Of a stretch of DNA of 64,000 nucleotides, positions 33,516 through 43,766 are shown one piece after another (the first letter of the stretch is position 1; each line of letters opens with the position of its first letter). The notes beneath the pieces are model-generated. The model worked only from the letters and a program-made list of their open reading frames with translations. It was not told the DNA's origin and searched no databases. This DNA comes from Salinirubellus litoreus (GTDB lineage: Archaea; Halobacteriota; Halobacteria; Halobacteriales; Haloarculaceae). The stretch is taken from positions 558,001-622,000 of the forward strand of contig NZ_CP147841.1 in the NCBI RefSeq assembly GCF_037335815.1, written 5' to 3'. The translations under genes were made by a program, and so were the position numbers.

Positions 33516-34667
33516 ATGCCTGACCCAACCGACACCTTCGGCCTGCACCGGCCGGACATGGGAACGACTGACTGGCACGTCCCGCTCAACGAGAACTTCG
33601 AGACGATCGATACGGTTCTCGCAGGGCTCTCCAGTAGCTCCGGCGCGACCAGCGGTCCGTGGGACACCAAACTCGTCGGCTCCAACGATATCGAGAACCC
33701 CCGCCCCGGCCTCGGCGAGGCGATTCGGGCCGCGATCGACAACGGCCGGCCGTGTATCGACGTCCGCGGGGCCTGGTCGATGGGAACAGGTGTCAAGTTC
33801 AGTTCGGCGAGTGACACGCCCGCGACCGGGTCACCCCCGCGGCGCCTGCCAGTCATCATCGACGCCACCGGTGCAATCGTCGAGTATACGGGCTCGGGCT
33901 GGGCGTTCACGAACGACTGTACGGGGAACGTAGGGGGCCAGATCGCGGGCGGACGCTTCGAACTCCACGGCGGCGTCTGGGCGAACACCGGAAACGCCAC
34001 CGGGTTCATCCGCGGCATCGACGTCAACTTCAACGAATACCTCCCGCAAACGACGAGGGAGTTCCCCATCGTCTATCAGCCCGAGATCGGCAACCGCTGG
34101 TGTGAGTCGAACGTGTTCGGCGGCCAGCACCACACCCCCCGTATCGGTATCAAGGCTGTCAGTCCCCGGGGCGTCTCCTTCCAGGATAACTACGTCCGTA
34201 ACATCCAGCTCGGTATCTTCCGCGAGTACGCGTTCGATCTCTCGGGGAACTGGAACGACTGCAAGTTCGAGAACCCGACCTGTATCGCAGGGGGTGAGGG
34301 AGCAGCGGCGTTCCGGAACAATGGGAATCTCGGCGGAACGACCATCGACAATCTCGAACTCGAGGACGCGACCCAGGGGCTCGATCATTACTACGTCATC
34401 AAGATCGGCCCGGATGCGGCGGCGCGCGGTCCCGACTTCGACGGGGGCAAACACGACTTCGTCCGGTCGAAGAAGAACCTGGAATTCGTCGATCCCTCGA
34501 ACGCCACGGGCCCGTGGCACGTCTGGCTGACCGAGACGAACCGGGGGGCCAAGCACGAGTACCGGATATGCGGTGACGAAAACGGGTTCGGCACCCAGCA
34601 GTGCCGCATCTTCGACGGCAACGGGCACCGCGTCGAGACGGCCGACCACCCCAACAACTGGCTCTGA
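33516..34667 (+). CDS. Tailspike/tail-fibre-like beta-helix protein
   Basis: 383 residues, no signal peptide. The N-terminus (about residues 9-28) holds LHRPDMGTTDWHVPLNENF, the short adaptor found at the start of many phage tail-fibre and tailspike proteins. The remainder has the Gly/Asn-rich spaced strands of a right-handed beta helix (GNVGGQIAGGRFELHGGVW, FQDNYVRNIQLGIFREYAFD, FRNNGNLGGTTIDNLELEDA). The start is supported by GAATTTGAATTAAC about 26 nt upstream. No other phage gene is seen, so it is either a relict of a provirus or a surface adhesin or glycan-binding protein. Confidence 0.6.
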   Translation: MPDPTDTFGLHRPDMGTTDWHVPLNENFETIDTVLAGLSSSSGATSGPWDTKLVGSNDIENPRPGLGEAIRAAIDNGRPCIDVRGAWSMGTGVKFSSASDTPATGSPPRRLPVIIDATGAIVEYTGSGWAFTNDCTGNVGGQIAGGRFELHGGVWANTGNATGFIRGIDVNFNEYLPQTTREFPIVYQPEIGNRWCESNVFGGQHHTPRIGIKAVSPRGVSFQDNYVRNIQLGIFREYAFDLSGNWNDCKFENPTCIAGGEGAAAFRNNGNLGGTTIDNLELEDATQGLDHYYVIKIGPDAAARGPDFDGGKHDFVRSKKNLEFVDPSNATGPWHVWLTETNRGAKHEYRICGDENGFGTQQCRIFDGNGHRVETADHPNNWL

Positions 34668-35098
34668 CCCGGGACCGAGTGCGCGACTGAGTACACCTAC
34701 ATTTGACCCTGGGACCGATACGACGAGTCGCAACTGGGCGAGAACGACGGCGGCGCCAACAGCTCGGGTAGCCTCCCGATTGACACTGATGAGACGCTGG
34801 ATCTCCGACGTTGAATACAACACATTACCCGTGTACGCGACACCATGGTCGTGGCCGCTTTCGAGACAGACCTCGGGGACCCCGTCCCCGAGACGGATGC
34901 TCGTCGAGTCGTCGGTAGGTCGTCCTTCTCCCCTGGCTCGATCAGAACAGAAACCTGACCGAACTCGTTGAGCGTACTGGAGGACTACCTCATGCCCACC
35001 CCGATCTCGTCGGGCGAATTCGGGTTCGTCTCTTTCCCGTCTCCGAGAGCCCGAAGTCATCAGTACGAGAGAGGAGAGGCTCTACACGTAGAGATTCA
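34668..35098. other. Gene-free interval between tailspike-like gene and tRNA-Cys
   Basis: No confident gene. Several short frames begin and stop, GC is lower than average, and short out-of-frame pieces resembling tail-fibre sequence are possible. It looks like decayed DNA. Confidence 0.35.
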
Positions 35099-35173
35099 AG
35101 CCACGGCCCGGATTTGAACCGGGGTATAGCTGCTCTGCAGGCAGCCGCGTAAGCCGGACTCTGCCACCGTGGC
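35099..35173 (-). tRNA. tRNA-Cys(GCA)
   Basis: Read on the minus strand, acceptor GCCACGG pairs with CCGTGGC, with discriminator T. The anticodon stem GCTGC/GCAGC encloses CTGCAGA with anticodon GCA. The T-arm is CCCGGTTCAAATCCGGG. A tRNA-Cys after 5S rRNA is the typical distal gene of haloarchaeal rRNA operons. Confidence 0.96.
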
Positions 35174-35336
35174 TCGCGCTCGACTCTAGCGCCGAGATTC
35201 GTTTAAGCGTAGCGGTACGGGTTCACGTCGTCACCCGAGGCCGCCACGGCAGTCCGACCACGCCAGTGGACGGACCCGGCGTGGAGCCAGCCGGGGCTAC
35301 CGTCCTCATCGTTCTATTGCTCGCTGAAACGACGAG

Positions 35337-35366
35337 TGCCCGACCGGTGTCGCCACTGGTCGGGCA
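35337..35366 (-). other. Hairpin between 5S rRNA and tRNA-Cys
   Basis: TGCCCGACC and GGTCGGGCA are perfect 9-bp inverted arms around a 12-nt loop. It lies in the operon spacer between 5S and tRNA-Cys. There is no adjacent T-tract, so a processing signal is more likely than a terminator. The rest of 35174-35529 shows nothing else. Confidence 0.45.
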
Positions 35367-35529
35367 TGAGTACGAGCGGCGCGGTGCGGCCGCTCTTCGT
35401 GTGATGAATGAAGTATGAGTGGTAGGCGGCGAACCACCAGTTTCGGGGGTCGACAGACCCGTTTCCGGATCCACCGGGACGAACCCTGCGTGGTTCCGAA
35501 TCGGGGTCCTCGCCCCGCACTTGGCCCCT

Positions 35530-35651
35530 CGCTCTCGCGAGGCAGTTTTCCCAGAGGCTCGCGCACTCCAGTACTCGCCGGAACGCTGGCGGGCTTAACT
35601 TCCGTGTTCGGGATGGGTACGGGTGTTTCCCCGCCGCTTTGGCCGCCTTAA
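35530..35651 (-). rRNA. 5S ribosomal RNA
   Basis: The minus strand carries the conserved archaeal 5S core: TTAAGGCGGCC at the 5' end, CCCGTACCCATCCCGAACAC in the middle and GAGTACTGGAGTGCGCGAGC in the second half. Terminal pairing of AGGCGG with CTGCCT puts the 3' end between about 35530 and 35540. The boundary is approximate. Confidence 0.9.
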
Positions 35652-35699
35652 CGCCGACCCACGGAGTCGAACCGTGGCGAGTCCATAGTCGGTGGCAGA

Positions 35700-35736
35700 C
35701 ACTGTGTGTGACGTGCGATCCAGTTAGCGCCTGGAC
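35700..35736 (-). repeat. 23S rRNA processing stem, 3' arm
   Basis: This sequence downstream of 23S is nearly the reverse complement of 38809-38844 upstream of 23S. The shared core is CTGGATCGCACGT with CACACAGTG continuing after one extra base. In archaea such flanking arms form the bulge-helix-bulge stem cut by the splicing endonuclease (gene at 57427) to release pre-23S. Confidence 0.75.
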
Positions 35737-35770
35737 CCGCTTCGTGCGGGTACCGTGCGGTTTCCGATCC

Positions 35771-38687
<2,917 letters not shown>

Positions 38688-38808
38688 CGATGATGTTGGA
38701 TCGTTGGATCGTCGAGCCGTCAGGCTCGACTGATGTGTTGAGCCCGAAGGCTCAACGGTTGAGTCCGTCGGATGACGGACTCGCGCTCGGTGAACCCGTA
38801 CGAAACGG

Positions 38809-38844
38809 GTCCAGTGTGCGCCTGGATCGCACGTACACACAGTG
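38809..38844 (-). repeat. 23S rRNA processing stem, 5' arm
   Basis: Partner of 35700-35736. On the plus strand it contains GTCCAG, CTGGATCGCACGT and ACACACAGTG in the order expected for the complementary arm, with small bulges between paired blocks. It lies 122-157 nt upstream of the 23S 5' end. Confidence 0.75.
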
Positions 38845-38977
38845 TCATCTACACGCCCTGGTGTCTGACAGGCGCGTGCATCTACCCTTCCCACCCGCGC
38901 TTGCACGGGGTGGTGCATCGGTCGTACACGGGTAGAGCGCCGGTTGCCACTTAAGGCACCCGGTTTCCACCCGGACA

Positions 38978-39049
38978 TGGACCCACTGGGATTCGAACCC
39001 AGGGCATCCTCCTTGCAAAGGAGGCACTCTACCACTGAGCTATGGGCCC
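38978..39049 (-). tRNA. tRNA-Ala(TGC) in the 16S-23S spacer
   Basis: 72 nt on the minus strand. GGGCCCA pairs with TGGGTCC (one G-T pair), discriminator A. Anticodon stem CCTCC/GGAGG encloses TTTGCAA with anticodon TGC. T-arm CTGGGTTCGAATCCCAG. Position inside the 16S-23S spacer is standard for this class. Confidence 0.97.
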
Positions 39050-39106
39050 GTCGCAGCCACTTCGACCGGTCCCGGCGCGAGATCGCGCCGCGTCCGAGCG
39101 TGGCTG

Positions 39107-39121
39107 TAGCCCTGGTAGTTC
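39107..39121 (-). repeat. 16S rRNA processing stem, 3' arm
   Basis: TAGCCCTGGTAGTTC on the plus strand is the exact reverse complement of 40778-40792 on the other side of 16S. It lies about 75 nt past the 16S 3' end and should pair to form the bulge-helix-bulge processing helix of pre-16S. Confidence 0.75.
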
Positions 39122-39195
39122 ATAGGTGCTCGGTCGGACGCGAGTACTCGAACCCTCGAAAGGTGGGCCGGAGCGAAGCTCCGGTCCCGGTCAGT

Positions 39196-40660
<1,465 letters not shown>

Positions 40661-40777
40661 GCTACCCGCGACGAGCGCGGGTGGGCGAGCTCGATTAACC
40701 TCGAGCTCAAGGCGGGACACACTCAGATGAGTGTGTGCTATCGGGTTCGAGTGACATCGGACCGACCGAGTGTCACC

Positions 40778-40792
40778 GAACTACCAGGGCTA
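40778..40792 (-). repeat. 16S rRNA processing stem, 5' arm
   Basis: GAACTACCAGGGCTA on the plus strand, complementary over 15 bp to 39107-39121. It lies in the 16S leader, downstream of the proximal promoter. Confidence 0.75.
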
Positions 40793-40872
40793 ACATCAGA
40801 TCCCATCTGTACGGCGGACCGCAGGGGTGGAATCCTCATCTCCTTCGGACCCTAATATCAACCACGATGGGT

Positions 40873-40880
40873 CATAAACC
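40873..40880 (-). promoter_or_regulatory. rRNA promoter element, proximal
   Basis: The minus strand reads CGATGGGTTTATGACCCATC. GGTTTATG is the haloarchaeal rRNA-type TATA box, about 215 nt upstream of 16S. Confidence 0.6.
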
Positions 40881-40960
40881 CATCGGAAGCGTTCGGGTCC
40901 ACGAGCGACCCCCGGGAAGGGGCCGACCGCATCGACGTATCCATTCCGAGTGCCCTGTTC

Positions 40961-40970
40961 CACTTAAGGG
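40961..40970 (-). promoter_or_regulatory. rRNA promoter element, second
   Basis: The minus strand reads CCCTTAAGTG preceded by CCGACG and followed by a CACTCGGAATGG initiation-like block. This is the same module as the flanking promoters. Confidence 0.6.
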
Positions 40971-41067
40971 CGTCGGAACGTGTCCGGCCCGCCGGGCGCG
41001 AACCCGGTGGACCGTCGCGGGGGGCGTCCCCCGCGTCCTTCGCATTACCTTCTGATGGGAGTGTTTT

Positions 41068-41075
41068 ACTTAAAC
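41068..41075 (-). promoter_or_regulatory. rRNA promoter element, third
   Basis: The minus strand reads CGACGGGTTTAAGTAAAACA followed by ACTCCCATCAG. It matches the tandem rRNA promoter pattern known from Halobacterium and relatives. Confidence 0.65.
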
Positions 41076-41225
41076 CCGTCGTTACAACCCCGCCACGTCA
41101 CGCGGTTTCATGCCGCGGTGCGTGTGACTCGGTGTCGCGTGAGGCGGGGGACCACGCGTCCCGCTCGGCCCGAACGAACGATCCGCCACCACCCCGATGA
41201 GGCCCCGTCGGAGGACTCCAGTTAG

Positions 41226-41235
41226 CCTATAAATC
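41226..41235 (-). promoter_or_regulatory. rRNA promoter element, distal candidate
   Basis: The minus strand reads GATTTATAGG. It is the best TATA match in the region but lacks the CGACGG upstream block of the other elements. It could be the most distal rRNA promoter. Confidence 0.4.
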
Positions 41236-41240
41236 TTTCT

Positions 41241-41599
41241 CACGACTGAACGGCGATCGTTGGCCGATCCATTCCGGTCGAGTCGACCGTAGGAGTCCGG
41301 GGTCCCGGTAGCCGGGTCGCCCAACTCCGACGGCGGCCCGTCGGGTCCCCGTAACGGTATTTCGCGCGGCTGGAGGCCTGGCGGTCGTCCCTCGCGGTTC
41401 GCGGTCGGTCCCGCCGGGTGAGGGCCGCGCGTCACGGTCGGCGTCCGCGAACGGACGAGCGCGACCGTGCAGGCACGCGTTCGACGCCGTGACGGATATA
41501 CTGTCGGTCCCGCCCGGGACCGCGCCGGCGACCGGGCGCGGGGATTCTCGATCGACGGATCTCCTGGGGGTCGTCGTGGGCGCGAAGAAATGGGGTGGA
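41241..41599. other. Intergenic region upstream of the rRNA promoters
   Basis: About 360 bp after the MC1 stop codon, before the rRNA promoters. I see no gene or conserved RNA in it. Confidence 0.4.
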
Positions 41600-41911
41600 T
41601 CAGATCTCGTCGAGGTGCTCGATGCCCCGCTTCGAGACGTTCGCCTCCGTGATCTCACCGGGCATCCAGTCCGGTTTGTCCGAGGGGGCCTGTTCCTTCC
41701 AGGCCCATCCATCGTAGATGTGGACCTTCTTGGTCCCCTTCTCCCGGAGTCTGATCTCGGTCTTGTTCGCGTCGGCCTCGCTCGGTGCGGGCTCAAGCCG
41801 TCGCGCGGCCTTCAGCGCCGCCTGTCGCGGGGTTCGTCCCGAGAAGACGCTGCTCTCCGAGCCGTCGGCCTGCCGGAGCGCGAAGTTCCGCTTGTCGTCG
41901 TCGCGTGCCAT
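41600..41911 (-). CDS. Non-histone chromosomal protein MC1
   Basis: 103 residues matching the monomeric archaeal DNA-bending protein MC1 along its length: RNFALRQADGSESSVFSGRT (about 8-27), PRQAALKAARRLEPAP, EIRLREKGTKKVHIYDGWAW (about 52-71), DKPDWMPGEITEANVSKRGI. It binds and sharply bends DNA and helps organise the chromosome. A TATA box (GTATATAAAG on the plus strand, 41946-41955) lies about 40 nt upstream, giving a short 5' UTR. It is divergent from the AbrB-like gene. Confidence 0.95.
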   Translation of the reverse strand: MARDDDKRNFALRQADGSESSVFSGRTPRQAALKAARRLEPAPSEADANKTEIRLREKGTKKVHIYDGWAWKEQAPSDKPDWMPGEITEANVSKRGIEHLDEI

Positions 41912-41945
41912 GGTTTACACCACCGTGTTGACGGTACACATTCCA

Positions 41946-41955
41946 GTATATAAAG
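41946..41955 (-). promoter_or_regulatory. TATA box for MC1
   Basis: On the minus strand CTTTATATAC, about 40 nt upstream of the MC1 ATG. A second A/T block (TCTTTATATATCG, near 41985-41997) could serve a further upstream start. Confidence 0.55.
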
Positions 41956-42191
41956 ATATCCCAGGAAACGGGACACGGCGAGCGGTTCTTTATATATCGT
42001 GCCCGCAGGGCCTCCCCGGAGACGGCGTTGGAGGGCCCTCCCAGGAGCCCGAACGTGGGGGTCAGGAGCCGCGCGCGCGGTTGCGAGGCGTCGTCTCGGC
42101 AGTCCCCGACAGAGCCCCGTCTCGACGGTTCCCGGTGGACTCTCACGGTACACTTATGTACCCTCTATGGCCAACGCCACAACATACCGCG

Positions 42192-42389
42192 ATGGTGCGA
42201 AAGAAGAAGCTCAGCCCCAGTGGCGCCAAGGACGAGAACGGCGAGTACCACAACGTCCACGTGAACCTCCACGAGGACGAGCTCGCCGTCGCCGGGATGT
42301 CCATCGGTGACGAGGTCTTCGTGCGCGTGCGGGACAACAAGATCATCATCCAGAAGGCCGACCCGGACGAGGTCGAACACGAGTTCTGA
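42192..42389 (+). CDS. Small AbrB/SpoVT-like haloarchaeal protein
   Basis: 65 residues: a basic start MVRKKKLSPSGAKDENGEYH, then HVNLHEDELAVAGMSIGDEV and FVRVRDNKIIIQKADPDEVE. The pattern of strands around GDEVFVRVRDNKIII is that of a single swapped-hairpin AbrB domain, a DNA-binding or toxin-antitoxin fold. No toxin gene is adjacent. It is strongly conserved in haloarchaea as far as I recall. A CTTATGTA box lies about 35 nt upstream. A 15-bp inverted repeat element begins on the base after its stop codon. Confidence 0.75.
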   Translation: MVRKKKLSPSGAKDENGEYHNVHVNLHEDELAVAGMSIGDEVFVRVRDNKIIIQKADPDEVEHEF

Positions 42390-42467
42390 TACTGTCGGAC
42401 GTACCTTCGTGAAGATACGCCTCACCAGAGGGTGGTGAAATTCTTACAGAGCGTACGTCCGACAGTA
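42390..42467 (+). ncRNA. Candidate structured RNA element with 15-bp closing stem
   Basis: Arms TACTGTCGGACGTAC (42390-42404) and GTACGTCCGACAGTA (42453-42467) are perfectly complementary over 15 bp. Between them two small hairpins can form: CTT/AAG around CGTG (42405-42414) and TCACC/GGTGA around AGAGGGT (about 42422-42438). This gives a three-way-junction-like fold. It starts immediately after the stop of the AbrB-like gene and ends about 30 nt before the pyrD TATA box. It may be a 3'-UTR structure, a terminator or processing signal, or an independent small RNA. No C/D box pair or tRNA fold is seen. Confidence 0.4.
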
Positions 42468-42497
42468 CGAACGCACCGTCGGGACCCGACCGCCGTC

Positions 42498-42504
42498 GTT
42501 AAGA
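42498..42504 (+). promoter_or_regulatory. TATA-like box for pyrD
   Basis: GTTAAGA inside CGTCGTTAAGACGG, centred 27-28 nt upstream of the pyrD ATG at 42529. Confidence 0.45.
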
Positions 42505-42528
42505 CGGCGGGACGACCGGTTCGGGTCG

Positions 42529-43578
42529 ATGCTGTACGAGGCCGCCAAGCCGCTGCTGTTCGCGCTCCCGGCCGAGACCGCCCACGGGATCGTCTCCGAA
42601 CTCCTGCGTCTGGTCCAGGAGACTCCCCTCGAACGTCGGCTCGCTCGCCGCTACATCGTCGATGACGACCGCCTCCGGACCGAGGCGTTCGGGCTCTCCT
42701 TTCCCAACCCCGTCGGCGTGGCCGCGGGCTTCGACAAGAACGCGCACGTCCCGCGCGCGCTCGCGGCGCTCGGCTTCGGTCACGTCGAGGTCGGTGGCGT
42801 CACCGCCGAGCGCCAGCCCGGGAACCCGCGCCCGCGGCTCTTCCGACTCGCAGAGGACCGCGCCCTCGTGAACCGCATGGGGTTCAACAACGAGGGCGCG
42901 GACGCCGTCGGGATGCGCCTCGCCGACCTCGACCTTTCCGTTCCGCTGGGGGTCAACGTCGGCAAGTCCAAATCCACGCCGCTGGCGGAGGCCGAGGACG
43001 ACTACTGCTACACCTACGAGCGGGTCGCCGACTCGGCCGACTACGTCGTCGTCAACGTCTCCTCGCCGAACACGCCCGGGCTCCGGAGTCTCCAGCGGCG
43101 CGACCGTCTCGAGTCGATCCTCGGGGCGCTCCGGGAGGCCGGTGCCGACCCGCTCCTGGTAAAGCTCTCGCCCGACCTCCCCGACCCGGCCGTCGAGGAG
43201 GCGCTCGCCGTCGTCGACGACCTCGCCCTGGAGGGCGTCATCGCCACCAACACCACCACCGAGCGGCCGGACACCCTCGGATCACCGAACCGCGCCGAGA
43301 CCGGCGGGCTCTCGGGTGCGCCCATCGAGGGCCGGGCCACCGAGATGGTCCGGTTCGTCGCCGAGCGGACGGACGTCCCCGTCATCGGCGTCGGGGGGGT
43401 CTCGGACGCCGAGGGTGCCTACGCCAAGATACGCGCGGGCGCGAGCCTCGTCCAGCTCTACACCGCCCTCGTCTACGAGGGGCCGGGGGTCGCCCGCGAC
43501 ATCAACCGCGGCCTGCTCGACCTGCTCGAACGTGACGGGTTCGGAAGTGTCGAGGAGGCCGTCGGAGCGGACCTGTAG
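42529..43578 (+). CDS. pyrD: Dihydroorotate dehydrogenase (quinone), class 2
   Basis: 349 residues. The N-terminal membrane-associating extension (MLYEAAKPLLFALPAETAHG) marks the class 2, quinone-linked form. Core motifs are NPVGVAAGFDKNAHVPRALA (about 59-78), VGGVTAERQPGNPRPRLFRL (about 87-106), NRMGFNNEGADAV, VVNVSSPNTPGL with the catalytic Ser (about 174-185), and the FMN phosphate site IGVGGVSDAEGAYAKIRAGA (about 285-304). It oxidises dihydroorotate to orotate in pyrimidine synthesis. It is a single gene, convergent with valS, with T-tracts after it. Confidence 0.95.
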   Translation: MLYEAAKPLLFALPAETAHGIVSELLRLVQETPLERRLARRYIVDDDRLRTEAFGLSFPNPVGVAAGFDKNAHVPRALAALGFGHVEVGGVTAERQPGNPRPRLFRLAEDRALVNRMGFNNEGADAVGMRLADLDLSVPLGVNVGKSKSTPLAEAEDDYCYTYERVADSADYVVVNVSSPNTPGLRSLQRRDRLESILGALREAGADPLLVKLSPDLPDPAVEEALAVVDDLALEGVIATNTTTERPDTLGSPNRAETGGLSGAPIEGRATEMVRFVAERTDVPVIGVGGVSDAEGAYAKIRAGASLVQLYTALVYEGPGVARDINRGLLDLLERDGFGSVEEAVGADL

Positions 43579-43678
43579 TGGGACAGGAGAACCACGACAG
43601 GGAGCCGCTGTGCGGTCGCGGGCGGTATCACCAGCACACTCACCCGCGAGCGAGGGCCGTAGGTCCGAGCGAGCGCAG

Positions 43679-43697
43679 TTTTTCCCCACGTTTTTCC
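43679..43697 (+). terminator. T-tract terminator downstream of pyrD
   Basis: Two runs of five T (43679-43683 and 43691-43695) about 100 nt after the pyrD stop. Archaeal termination relies on such T-tracts. Confidence 0.5.
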
Positions 43698-43753
43698 GAC
43701 GAGAGGTTCCACAGCGAGCGAACGAAGTGAGCGAGCGAGGAAACCCGAGGAGG

Positions 43754-43758
43754 AAAAA
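43754..43758 (-). terminator. T-tract terminator downstream of valS
   Basis: CCACTTTTTCC on the minus strand, eight nucleotides past the valS stop. Confidence 0.45.
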
Positions 43759-43766
43759 GTGGTGGG

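Noticed and set aside
33831..35060. 409-codon minus-strand frame
   Set aside because: Antisense of the tailspike-like gene.
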